Source: M3007 sp044350425
GTDB taxonomy: Bacteria; Bacteroidota; Bacteroidia; Chitinophagales; Saprospiraceae
Assembly (NCBI GenBank): GCA_044350425.1
Contig: JBILHS010000016.1
Coordinates: forward strand, 1-64,000
Length of the DNA stretch: 64,000 nt
Direction of reading: 5' to 3'
Under the pieces are notes generated by a model. The model had not been told where the DNA came from, searched no databases, and saw only the letters and a program-made list of their open reading frames with translations. A program made the translations under genes and the position numbers. Below, in pieces: positions 51,350 to 60,026 of this stretch (the first letter of the stretch is position 1; each line of letters starts with the position of its first letter).

Positions 51350-53518
51350 ATGATTTTATACAGGCTATTTTATTTAATTACGTTTTTTACCCTTTTTCAA
51401 AACACCCTATCCGCCCAATCTATTGCTACCGCACGTGCCCAAGTCCTTGGCAGCACCGTTACGGTGCGTGGTATCGTGACCAACGGCGCTGAATTGGGTA
51501 AGATCCGATACCTTCAGGACGGTACAGCAGGCATTGCGGCTTTCCCGGGTACAGGCTCAGTATCCGGATTTGATACCGCGGTATTTCCGGGCGATAGCAT
51601 TGAAGTAACCGGTTCCCTGGTTTCTTACCACGAGCTTTTGGAGATCAGCCCGATCACGGCATACAGCATCATTTCTTCCGGGAATCCTTTGCCCGCACCC
51701 AAGTCCATTTCACTCTCGGAACTTTCAGATGCGTATGAAAGCCAATTGCTTGAATTTGAATGTATTAGCTTTTCAAATGGGGGCGGGGCCTTTAATAATG
51801 GCGGAAGTTTTAGTGTCTCTGATTCAGAAGGCGCAACGGCGAAGGTCTATCTGCGGAGTGGACATCCGATGCTGGGCAGCAGTATCCCTGCCGGCCCTAT
51901 TCAGCTGACATCCATTCTGTCAGCCTATGATGATTTTCAGTTGCTGCCCTCCAGCACGGCCGATTTTGCGACAGAGACCTGTTTGTATTTTGTACAGAAG
52001 CCGGTTCAATCCGACATTGTGACAACAGGCTTTCAATTAAACTGGGAAACCAGCCTGCCCACCAACTGCCTTTTACATGTGGGTACGGATCCTAATCCCA
52101 ACTTGCAATTGCCAGTAACGGGTTACACCGCCGCGCATTCCTATCTGTTAACCAATCTCCAGCCAGGCACGATCTACTGGGTTCAGGTAGAAGCAGAACA
52201 CAACGGGGGAAGTATCTTTTCCGAACCGATCCCTTTTGCGACGCAATCCAACTCCTCCGGCGAGGTCAGGATCTTTTTTAATAAAGGCATCGATCCGGCC
52301 TATCTCAATGGTTTTGCCGTGGCCGGAGAAACCAAGGAAGCGGTTCTGTTTGAGACCATCGAGCGGATCGACTCGGCCAAACAAACCATCGATGTGGCTA
52401 TTTACAACAACAATCGAAGTGATATTACCAATGCCTTGAAAGCAGCGCATGCCCGCGGGGTCAGGGTACGCTACATTGCTTCACTGGCTACCAGCAATAC
52501 AGCCCTGAATCCGGCGCCGGCATTTCCGGTATTATATGGCAATACGGTGACCATCATGCACAACAAGTTCATGGTGGTCGATGCCGATCTTCCGGACAAA
52601 GTCTGGGTCATGGGAGGCTCCCTGAACTGGACCAGTCAGAATGTAAATACCGACTTCAATAACACCTTGTTTATTCAGGATCAATCGCTTGCAAGGGCTT
52701 ACGAACTTGAATTTGAAGAAATGTGGGGCTCGGATCTGCTGCTGCCGGATACCAGTAAAAGCCGTTTTGGGTCTGCGAAGCGCGACAATACACCCCACCA
52801 GTTCATCGTTGGTGGAAGCCTGGTGGAATCCTACTTTTCCCCAACGGACCAGACAACCCATCAAATCGAAACCGCCCTTCGCAGCGCCCAAAGCGAGGCA
52901 CTTTTTGGAGCCTTTTCTTTTACAAAAAATGAATTGGGCAATGCCCTGGTAGACGTGCATGATGCTGGAGTTCCGATGCGCGGCATCATAGAAAATATCA
53001 ATGACAACGGTGCTGAATATCAGCATTTGCTGAATAATGGCGTGAATGTCCGGCATCATAACCTGTCCGGCGATTTTCACCACAAATATGGCGTCGTAGA
53101 TGCCATTGACTGGACCTCTGATCCGACCGTTATTACAGGTTCTCACAACTGGTCGGTCGCAGCAGAAACCGAGAACGACGAAAATACCCTGATTTTGCAT
53201 GATCCGGTATTGGCCACTTTATACAAGGCAGAGTTTGAAAAGCGCTGGGGAGAATTTCCGAGCAGCGTCCAAACCTTGGGCAATCCGTTGTTGGCAGTCT
53301 TTCCCAATCCGACCTCAGGTTGGCTGGAGCTACGTGGCTTGCCGGAATCCTCCGGGACTATCCTGGTCAAAAACACACTCGGGCAGGTATTGATTTCTGA
53401 AACCCACGGGTTTGAAAATCCATCCCGAATAAACGTTTCCAGCTTGAATCCTGGCCATTATTTTGTCACCTTCATCAGCGCCCATGCCGTTGCCAGCGTT
53501 TCGTTTCAAAAAATTTAA
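51350..53518 (+). CDS. T9SS-secreted phospholipase D-like protein with OB-fold-like N-terminus
   Basis: A 722-residue protein starting at 51350 (MILYRLFYLITFFTLFQNTL, signal peptide); the longer frame to 51305 is not used. Residues about 25-190 form an OB-fold-like module (VTVRGIVTNG ... GDSIEVTGSLVSYHELLEI). Next is a fibronectin-III-like segment (FQLNWETSLPTNCLLHVG). A two-copy PLD domain follows, with HKD motifs HNKFMVVD near residue 404 and HHKYGVVD near 577, each followed by GSLNWT and GSHNWS. A T9SS type A domain (VFPNPTSGWLELRG ... LNPGHYFVTFI) ends the protein. PLD-fold enzymes cleave phosphodiesters in lipids or DNA; the OB module hints at a nuclease role. The stop codon overlaps trmN6 by 35 bp. 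Confidence 0.9.
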   Translation: MILYRLFYLITFFTLFQNTLSAQSIATARAQVLGSTVTVRGIVTNGAELGKIRYLQDGTAGIAAFPGTGSVSGFDTAVFPGDSIEVTGSLVSYHELLEISPITAYSIISSGNPLPAPKSISLSELSDAYESQLLEFECISFSNGGGAFNNGGSFSVSDSEGATAKVYLRSGHPMLGSSIPAGPIQLTSILSAYDDFQLLPSSTADFATETCLYFVQKPVQSDIVTTGFQLNWETSLPTNCLLHVGTDPNPNLQLPVTGYTAAHSYLLTNLQPGTIYWVQVEAEHNGGSIFSEPIPFATQSNSSGEVRIFFNKGIDPAYLNGFAVAGETKEAVLFETIERIDSAKQTIDVAIYNNNRSDITNALKAAHARGVRVRYIASLATSNTALNPAPAFPVLYGNTVTIMHNKFMVVDADLPDKVWVMGGSLNWTSQNVNTDFNNTLFIQDQSLARAYELEFEEMWGSDLLLPDTSKSRFGSAKRDNTPHQFIVGGSLVESYFSPTDQTTHQIETALRSAQSEALFGAFSFTKNELGNALVDVHDAGVPMRGIIENINDNGAEYQHLLNNGVNVRHHNLSGDFHHKYGVVDAIDWTSDPTVITGSHNWSVAAETENDENTLILHDPVLATLYKAEFEKRWGEFPSSVQTLGNPLLAVFPNPTSGWLELRGLPESSGTILVKNTLGQVLISETHGFENPSRINVSSLNPGHYFVTFISAHAVASVSFQKI

Positions 53519-54311
53519 AGTCGAGCAGGACGGCGCGGCGCATCCGGTCGGCACCGATGCGGTATTGCTGGGTGCCTGGGCCGATGTGCGGGAAACCACG
53601 CGTTTTCTGGACATCGGGACCGGCACCGGCGTGATCGCTTTGATGCTTGCGCAGCGCCTCCACTGTAGCGGCGACTCTAGTCGCAGCAATACCACGGAGC
53701 CTTGGACAGGAGTAGGCGTGGAGTTACATCCGGCTTCTGCTGCCCTCGCGCGGGAAAATTTTGCTGGAAGTCCCTGGGCTGCGCGCCTGGAGGTTTTTGA
53801 AGGCCCGATTCAGCATTTTGTTGAGGGTAAAATTGGAGGTTTCCATTATAGTGATAGTCTCACTCCAAGTGAGACTATCACTATAATGGAAACTTCCAAT
53901 TTTATCGCGCCCTTCGATCTGATCGTCAGCAACCCTCCCTTCTTTTCAGAACGCACCATTTCACCCAACCAAACCCGAAGTCTTGGCAGGCATACCGCCA
54001 CCCTTTCACCGGAAGATCTGTTGATTGCCGTACGTAGTTTATTGACAGACCAAGGAAAATTTTGCGCCATCCTACCCGAGCAGGAAGGCCGCAGATTATG
54101 CGAGCTGGCAGCTCAACATGGATTGTATTGGACCTGGATCACCGAAGTGCGCAGCCGCCCCGGAAAGCCTGTAGAGCGTTTGCTTATGCAATTTGAAAAA
54201 AGTCCTTTTGGCTTTGAACGGGAGGAGATGTGTGTTTATGGCGGGGAAAAAGGGGTGGAGTATTCGGAAAAATTTAGGGAGATGTCTGAGGCGTTTTATC
54301 TGGCGGGCTGA
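53484..54311 (+). CDS. tRNA1(Val) (adenine37-N6)-methyltransferase-like protein (TrmN6/YfiC) with in-frame palindromic insertions
   Basis: A 275-residue SAM methyltransferase; start chosen at the ATG 53484 (MPLPAFRFKKFKVEQ), overlapping the upstream gene by 35 bp. Motif I is FLDIGTGTGVIALMLAQR, then GVELHPASAALARENF, and the adenine-N6 motif IV is SNPPFF near residue 150 (N-P-P-F). Relatives modify A37 in tRNA1-Val. Compared with family members, the protein has two extra stretches: about 14 residues after LMLAQRL (HCSGDSSRSN...) and about 25 residues between IQHFVE and APFDLIVSNPP. Each is encoded by a palindromic sequence (53664-53691 and 53828-53904) and keeps the frame open. The catalytic motifs are intact, so the enzyme may still work. 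Confidence 0.88.
   Translation: MPLPAFRFKKFKVEQDGAAHPVGTDAVLLGAWADVRETTRFLDIGTGTGVIALMLAQRLHCSGDSSRSNTTEPWTGVGVELHPASAALARENFAGSPWAARLEVFEGPIQHFVEGKIGGFHYSDSLTPSETITIMETSNFIAPFDLIVSNPPFFSERTISPNQTRSLGRHTATLSPEDLLIAVRSLLTDQGKFCAILPEQEGRRLCELAAQHGLYWTWITEVRSRPGKPVERLLMQFEKSPFGFEREEMCVYGGEKGVEYSEKFREMSEAFYLAG
53664..53691. repeat. Short imperfect palindrome inside trmN6-like gene
   Basis: Core gcgact-ct-agtcgc with partly pairing flanks (tgtagcg ... agcaata), about 28 bp. It encodes the small extra loop HCSGDSSRSN of the methyltransferase and may be a remnant palindromic element. Confidence 0.6.
53828..53904. repeat. 77-bp palindromic element inserted in frame in trmN6-like gene
   Basis: Arms 53828-53864 and 53868-53904 (37 bp each, one mismatch) surround loop cca. 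The arm core is tttccattatagtgatagtc and its complement. The element lies in the coding region and is translated as about 25 extra residues (KIGGFHYSDSL ... ETSNFI) with no stop codon, just before the motif IV strand. Confidence 0.92.
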
Positions 54312-54434
54312 ACAAAGGAAATTTTAATATTCTGCTCAATTTATACCATCAAATCTGCCTAATTTTAAAATTTAACATATACGGTGGGATATATATAGAG
54401 TATCTTTGCAATCTGATAACTAAACAAAAATATT

Positions 54435-55421
54435 ATGAAATTTATTACTCGACTAACGATTCAAATATTCACGTTTTTTCTAGTGTCAGGAATTTCTATT
54501 TCGCCTCAGATTTTGTCGGCTCAACCCACTCAATGCTGCCAATTTCTTTGCGAGAATGGTCTAAATTCTCTTTTAGTTTGCGGGGACTATGATCAGGCAC
54601 CAGGGCCTTTTTATGTAAAGGTTTATCTTAGATTTATAGATCCGCAAGTATCAGGTGCTTTTGATGATCCTTTTTCTGTTCGTGCTGAAGATATTTGGCA
54701 AATCCTGAATACAGCCTTCAGCCCGCACAATATTTTCTTTGTGCCGGGTTTTGGCAGTTGCGGTGGGCAACAGAACTATTCTATCATCAATTCAAGCATT
54801 TCACCAGAGAACAACAGTGGTTTTACAGCCTTACGGGAAGGATCTTCTAACGGAGTCCCGAATTTCCACTCTGATGGAATAAATTTATATGTTTTCAGAG
54901 ATGATATAGATTTAAATACTCCAGGAAATGCCTTTTGTGTACCCAATTCGTATTGTTTTTTGGGTGGAACAAGCCCCTGCTGTCCAGATCTCCCAGTCAG
55001 CAAAAGTGCTATTTTACCGCATGAGATAGCACATTGTTTAGGCTTATTGCATACAGACGAATTTAACCTTGGGGATGTTTGTGAAGACATTGATGGTACA
55101 AACTGCAAAGAAAAAGGGGATTTGGTCTGTGGAACGCCTCCTGATTCGGGTGTATATGGTTCGCCAACTTCATGCTCTCCGATACCACTTTTCAACAATT
55201 TCATGTCTTTATTTCCCATTATAACATGTAAAGACCATTTTGTTGGAGGACCTGGTGGGCAAGGTGAACGAATGCGTCATTACCTTAAAAATGGGATTGG
55301 CACAGTAGCACAGGTGAGAATACAGGATATTATCATTTCAGGGAATACCACATGGAATGTTCCGAAGACAGTTTCTGCGAACGTAATTATTGAGCCTGGA
55401 GGAATATTGAAGCAGCTGTAA
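54435..55421 (+). CDS. Secreted M43-like metalloprotease domain (upstream part of a frameshifted gene)
   Basis: A 328-residue open frame with signal peptide MKFITRLTIQIFTFFLVSGI... (cleaved near SAQP). The metzincin zinc motif is HEIAHCLGLLHTDEF (HExxHxxGxxH) at about residues 198-208, followed by the pappalysin-type segment KGDLVCGTPPDSGVYG, where the usual DTPP reads GTPP, and then MSLFPIITCKDHF with the Met-turn-like methionine. It is predicted to be an extracellular zinc protease. The frame ends LKQL-stop. Inserting one base near 55410 would read through into ...AAVTMEENAYIYIK of the next entry, so this is probably the first third of a protein of about 1050 residues. Confidence 0.82.
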   Translation: MKFITRLTIQIFTFFLVSGISISPQILSAQPTQCCQFLCENGLNSLLVCGDYDQAPGPFYVKVYLRFIDPQVSGAFDDPFSVRAEDIWQILNTAFSPHNIFFVPGFGSCGGQQNYSIINSSISPENNSGFTALREGSSNGVPNFHSDGINLYVFRDDIDLNTPGNAFCVPNSYCFLGGTSPCCPDLPVSKSAILPHEIAHCLGLLHTDEFNLGDVCEDIDGTNCKEKGDLVCGTPPDSGVYGSPTSCSPIPLFNNFMSLFPIITCKDHFVGGPGGQGERMRHYLKNGIGTVAQVRIQDIIISGNTTWNVPKTVSANVIIEPGGILKQL

Positions 55422-55423
55422 CG

Positions 55424-57595
55424 ATGGAGGAAAATGCTTACATCTACATCAAAGCGAACCATGCACTAAATTCAAATACACCTCCTGGAGGTCAGCTTAG
55501 AGTTGATGCACTGATCACTACAGCTTGTTCAAACAAATTTTGGCAGGGAGTGATCGTAGATGGTGATCATAATTTTCCTTCATCCCATAGGCAGGGCAAA
55601 TTAGTCGTTCTGAATGATGGGATTATTGAGCATGCGCGTATTGGTGCGCGGGTAAAGGGCCATAATCTTGACAATGGAGTCCTTCAAGATTTTGCGACAG
55701 GAGGCATAGTGCAATCCTCATTGGGTAAATTCAGGAACAATTTAATTGACGTACAATTTTTCCCTTATAATGAGCCGAATTCTAGTTTTTTCAATTTCAC
55801 GGAGTTTATAACCAATGATAATTACAGGGGAAGCACATCCCAAGTACCCTTACATGTTTCATTAAACGGAGTAAAAAATATTCGTTTAATGAATGGGAAA
55901 TACAAAGATTTACGCACTGCGGGCTTTGCAATCGCCTCCAGTAGAGGTATTGGGATAGATGCTCAAAACTCAAACTTTATTGTTTCCGGCAGCTCTATAT
56001 TTACGAACCTTTTTGAAGGTGTACGAGTGGGCAATATCAGCTCTGCGAGTGGGAATTCCGTCGTTGGTGCAACTTTTAGTGGATGTTTTACGGGTATTTT
56101 TTCTTCATACAACCACAACTACCTATTTAATGGAAACACCTTCAATCTTCAGCGTCCGTTAAATTTCACGGGGCCAATTAATACAGCATTGAAGGGCATT
56201 TATATGGAGGGTAATACCGCTGCCTTTATGGTAAATGGAAACCAGTTTATCAATACAGATTTTAGTGGTACAGTCAAACTCTTTGGTACGGATGTGCTTT
56301 CTGTTACAACGGAAAATATCAGTATTTCAAACAACTACTATGCGAATCTGAATGTCGCAAACCGTGCCAATGGGGACAATACCAGAGTAGAAAATGAGTT
56401 GTTATTTACTGGCTTAATGTATGAATGCAATACGTATGAAGGGGACCTTGAAAATGAACACTTGGTGCCAAGTGGCGCAATAAGAAAGTTACAGGGAACT
56501 TTAGGCCCACTAGGCCAAATAATTTCTTCTGGCAACCGGTATAATGAAAGCTTTGGGCCACCCCAAATAGCACAGCAATTTACCAACAATGGTGCTTTTT
56601 TGCAGTATCACCATATTATTGGTACTTCACAGGGATTATTGCTTGGGTTTTATACCGATGATAAAGTCGAACCAGTTCAAAGCATTCCTAATATAAACTG
56701 TGGTATAGGCGGAGAATCGGGTTGTCCTACCTACCCTTGTCCCGGAACGGTTATTTCCACGCTAAAATCTCAATTCTTTCAGGAAAAACAGCAATGGTTG
56801 ACCAAATTGGCTGCCTTCCCCAGCGTTACCAATACCTTGGTGCGGCAGGCTGAGGCAAATGCCATCAATACCTTGCGCCTGTCACTCGACCGTAAGGGAA
56901 TAATCATTCTGCTACACCATGCCTTGGATACTATGGACATAAAGGCGGATTCAGTATTGCTTTGGCTGGAACATTTGGATACCTATGATTCAGACCTTCA
57001 GTTGGCAACCCACTATTTCTTCAAAGGTAACTATTTGCAGGCTGACAATCTCTTCCAATTACTCCCTTTGCGTTATAGTTTAAGCGGTGAACTACTAGCA
57101 GAATTCAATGATGTGGTTTCTATCTTGCAAACCATTCGTCCATCCCTCCAAGCACAAATTCCTATCTCTTCGCTGCCGGAAACTGTAATTGAAACTTTGG
57201 AAAGCGGTTGGGGCGGCGACTGCTCTACCGCAGGTGCATTGGTGCGAAACCTGTTATATCAAAATGGGCTTCGCATGTACGCAGATTGCGATGAATCACC
57301 GGAGCGGCATACATCTGGTGCCCAACAAAAACTAGATTTATTTGGCATCCAAGATGTGTGGATATATCCAAACCCTGCAAATAATTATATCACAATTGAT
57401 AGAAGCAATGAGAATCTTAGCTTGTCTATCCATATTGTTGATCTAGCCACGGGCCGAATATCCCTTGAGCAGCTTATTCAGCCCGGAGAAGTATCCCTTA
57501 ACTTGGATGTTTCGATGCTTGCCAGCGGCGTATACATCATAGCTTTTAAAAATGAAGCAAAGTCGGGACAGATCAAATTGGTAGTTACCCATTGA
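55424..57595 (+). CDS. Beta-helix and T9SS sorting domain protein (downstream part of the metalloprotease gene)
   Basis: A 723-residue open frame without its own signal peptide. It starts MEENAYIYIKANHALNSNTPPGGQL, which matches the middle of the 'xxMxENAxIxVxxGxxLxVD' linker common in Saprospiraceae surface proteins, so the start codon is only an internal Met. It then shows beta-helix coils (NIRLMNGKYKDLRTAGFAI, SGSSIFTNLFEGVRVGN, SVVGATFSGCFTGIFSS) and a helical region at about residues 445-600 (QEKQQWLTKLAAFPS, FFKGNYLQADNLFQLLPL). A T9SS type A domain is C-terminal (WIYPNPANNYITI ... VDLATGRISLEQL ... SGVYIIAFKN). Read with the upstream frame it would be a protease fused to a beta-helix. 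Confidence 0.82.
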   Translation: MEENAYIYIKANHALNSNTPPGGQLRVDALITTACSNKFWQGVIVDGDHNFPSSHRQGKLVVLNDGIIEHARIGARVKGHNLDNGVLQDFATGGIVQSSLGKFRNNLIDVQFFPYNEPNSSFFNFTEFITNDNYRGSTSQVPLHVSLNGVKNIRLMNGKYKDLRTAGFAIASSRGIGIDAQNSNFIVSGSSIFTNLFEGVRVGNISSASGNSVVGATFSGCFTGIFSSYNHNYLFNGNTFNLQRPLNFTGPINTALKGIYMEGNTAAFMVNGNQFINTDFSGTVKLFGTDVLSVTTENISISNNYYANLNVANRANGDNTRVENELLFTGLMYECNTYEGDLENEHLVPSGAIRKLQGTLGPLGQIISSGNRYNESFGPPQIAQQFTNNGAFLQYHHIIGTSQGLLLGFYTDDKVEPVQSIPNINCGIGGESGCPTYPCPGTVISTLKSQFFQEKQQWLTKLAAFPSVTNTLVRQAEANAINTLRLSLDRKGIIILLHHALDTMDIKADSVLLWLEHLDTYDSDLQLATHYFFKGNYLQADNLFQLLPLRYSLSGELLAEFNDVVSILQTIRPSLQAQIPISSLPETVIETLESGWGGDCSTAGALVRNLLYQNGLRMYADCDESPERHTSGAQQKLDLFGIQDVWIYPNPANNYITIDRSNENLSLSIHIVDLATGRISLEQLIQPGEVSLNLDVSMLASGVYIIAFKNEAKSGQIKLVVTH

Positions 57596-57671
57596 TTTTT
57601 ATTTCCATTTTGCACTGTATGGTGACTGATGTTATTATATAGTGCTTTTCGTATTTTCATAGTCAATTACA

Positions 57672-59198
57672 ATGTCACAAAAATCTTGCATTCTACTCCT
57701 CGCCAGCTTGGGTTTTAATACTTTGGCGTGGTCTCAACCTGGATTCAACAAACTATACAGCCAGTATTCTGGGATTGATAACTTCTCACGGTTGATAGTT
57801 GACAACGATACCATTATTTGCATAGGGGTGGCCTATGACACCACGATTTCGCCCTCGCCACAGCAAGTGCTCATGGTAAAGACGGATACTTTCGGGAACA
57901 TAATACAATCTAAGTTGTATAAGGATTCACTGAATGGGTATCTTAGTATGGACATTACCAGTGGGAATATCATAAAGACCTCTCAAGGTTATTTTACATT
58001 CGCCGTAACCGTTTTCGGCAGGGCTTCTATTCAGATTATTCAGATAGATAAAACGCTCGAAGTAAAATCCACCTTTGAATTCCCAATTGGAGATAACTAT
58101 GTTGATTTTTACGAACAAATTATAGAAATAGTAAATGGTGGTTTTATGATTGCTGGAAACACAATGAGGTCCAATCAAAAAGAAGATGGATTTATCAGAA
58201 GAATAGATAAATACGGTAATGTATTGTGGTTTAAATATTATGGTGAAATGAATAAAGATGAATCATTTCGTTGCATGGTTAAGGTTTCAGAAAATCGTTT
58301 TGTAGTGGGTGGTAGCATTGGGCCTAATTTTAATGATGGAGAGAATACCCGGGCAGGTTTATGGGCAATAGATAGCAATGGTGTGGTGTTAGACACCTGG
58401 GTAGGGCCAAATAATCCAAATCTTATTGTAATTACTGGTCTACTCCCGGCATCCGATGGTGGATTTGTTGCTTGTGGGCGTACTTATTTGGGAGAGGGGA
58501 GTTGGGGGAGTAAAGTACAAATCAGCCTGATGAAATTCAATGCTTCACTGCAGCTACAATGGCTGAAACATATCGGCCCGAACAGCTCTAATTACAATGG
58601 AAGCTACGATATGATCCCTACGCAGGATGGCAATTTCATCATGGCTGGGATGCGTACCTCCTACGGTGATCTAACAGCACCTAGTGAAGATTGGGGCGGG
58701 TGGTTATATAAGTTTTCAGACCAAGGCGATAGTATATGGTCGAGAGCGGATAATGCACCACCGGGATACACTCCTACCGGGCCATATGCTTATGGAGGCG
58801 TGGGTGAGCTTTCCAGTGGTAGCATTGTGGCTGGAGGGGAAGGTGACATTGATAATAAGTTCGTAGGCTGGGTAGTCAAAGTCACCCCAGATGGATGTAT
58901 GGATACGCTGTTTTGCCAGACATCAAAGTCTGAAGAGGTAGTTGTTCCAACCAGCATACACTTATCACCCAACCCGGCCAATAACGCTGCCCAAATCCGC
59001 TTTGCGCAATCCAGTTCTGATGGCTCGCAGCTGTTGCTATGTGATCTAGCAGGTCGAATCCTACTCAATCAACAGATACCTGCGGGGGTATTGGAGCAAA
59101 CGATACAGCTTTCCGAATACCCTAGTGGATGGTATTTTGTAACGCTGCTTGAAAATGGCAGGGTGGTTTTACGGGAAAAATTGGTTTTGATACGGTAA
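57672..59198 (+). CDS. T9SS type A secreted protein with propeller-like repeats
   Basis: A 508-residue protein with signal peptide MSQKSCILLLASLGFNTLAWSQ. The body has about seven blades of the 'GFMIAGNTMRSNQKEDGFIRRIDKYGNVLWFKYYG' and 'DGGFVACGRTYLGEGSWGSKVQISLMKFNASLQLQWLKHIG' kind, a propeller-like fold related to that of the 43943-45511 protein but more divergent. The C-terminal domain from about residue 425 is T9SS type A (SIHLSPNPANNAAQIRF ... LLCDLAGRILLNQQI ... YPSGWYFVTLLENGR). It sits 76 bp after the frameshifted protease gene and converges with the MOSC gene. Function unknown; likely surface-located. Confidence 0.87.
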   Translation: MSQKSCILLLASLGFNTLAWSQPGFNKLYSQYSGIDNFSRLIVDNDTIICIGVAYDTTISPSPQQVLMVKTDTFGNIIQSKLYKDSLNGYLSMDITSGNIIKTSQGYFTFAVTVFGRASIQIIQIDKTLEVKSTFEFPIGDNYVDFYEQIIEIVNGGFMIAGNTMRSNQKEDGFIRRIDKYGNVLWFKYYGEMNKDESFRCMVKVSENRFVVGGSIGPNFNDGENTRAGLWAIDSNGVVLDTWVGPNNPNLIVITGLLPASDGGFVACGRTYLGEGSWGSKVQISLMKFNASLQLQWLKHIGPNSSNYNGSYDMIPTQDGNFIMAGMRTSYGDLTAPSEDWGGWLYKFSDQGDSIWSRADNAPPGYTPTGPYAYGGVGELSSGSIVAGGEGDIDNKFVGWVVKVTPDGCMDTLFCQTSKSEEVVVPTSIHLSPNPANNAAQIRFAQSSSDGSQLLLCDLAGRILLNQQIPAGVLEQTIQLSEYPSGWYFVTLLENGRVVLREKLVLIR

Positions 59199-59204
59199 AG
59201 TAAA

Positions 59205-60026
59205 CTACTTTACAGCTTGAGTGAGGATATCTCCTACTCGCACCTCCGATTTATTTTCCCCCAACCAAACCACATTTTGCCCAAAAAGAATCCGGTTTTC
59301 AAACTTCCGGAATGTAGCCAAAGTCTTCAAAGGCTCTGTAGCCAGTTCCGCAGTATCCTGATTGGTCGTGGTAATGCTACATCGAGCACAAGGTTTTACC
59401 CCCTGAAACAGCTGTTGGTTGATAGAAAATTCGCTCCAGGTATCTTCCTCAAAAGGCTGACCTCCGGTGAACACAAAATTGGGGCGGAAGCGATTCATAG
59501 GCAAGGGCTGCTCCAAACGGCTGTTCAAAGCATCCAGAGAAGCTTGTCCAATAATCAGGTATGGAAAACCATCCGCATAACTGACCTGGTGGCCTGCTGG
59601 AGCGTAGCGTTCATCCGCAGGTCGATGGTTGGTATCAGGCATCCAAACTAGCCGCAAATTCTGTCCTAAATTGTCTGAGAACCATTGGTTTATCTCCGGA
59701 TTCAAAACCAGACCAGTACAAGAATCATCCCAGATCTGCACTTCAATTTTTTGTAAACCCGCTGTACTGACCTCCAATGGGATCATCACTTTTTTTTGTG
59801 GGTCATTTTTCCAGAAGACCGTCAAAAAAAGCGTCTCAAGGGCTGTTCCCAACATGGCCATCTTTGGGATTTCTCGTTGGGAGAGAAATCTGCCCGTCTC
59901 GTCCACCAGCATCCAGCGGCGGTCGTAGCGCAGCCCGCGAGGTTCGGGCACTGCTTCTTGCAGCGAAATTCCGCCAAGTGATTTGATCGGGTAGATCCAG
60001 ATTTCGGAAAGTAACATAATGTTCAT
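59205..60026 (-). CDS. MOSC domain-containing protein (YcbX-like)
   Basis: A 273-residue protein with an N-terminal MOSC_N beta-barrel (SEIWIYPIKSLGGISLQEAVPEPRGLRYDRRWMLVDETGRFLSQRE). The MOSC domain proper has YLIIGQASLDALNSRL, MNRFRPNFVFTGG and the conserved Cys in FQGVKPCARCSITTTN, which in MOSC proteins carries sulfur or contacts the molybdenum cofactor. YcbX detoxifies N-hydroxylated bases and hydroxylamines in E. coli; the role here is probably similar. The ATG at 60026 overlaps the TGA of the barstar gene (ATGA), which supports this start and translational coupling to the RNase/barstar pair. No [2Fe-2S] domain follows. Confidence 0.92.
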   Translation of the reverse strand: MNIMLLSEIWIYPIKSLGGISLQEAVPEPRGLRYDRRWMLVDETGRFLSQREIPKMAMLGTALETLFLTVFWKNDPQKKVMIPLEVSTAGLQKIEVQIWDDSCTGLVLNPEINQWFSDNLGQNLRLVWMPDTNHRPADERYAPAGHQVSYADGFPYLIIGQASLDALNSRLEQPLPMNRFRPNFVFTGGQPFEEDTWSEFSINQQLFQGVKPCARCSITTTNQDTAELATEPLKTLATFRKFENRILFGQNVVWLGENKSEVRVGDILTQAVK

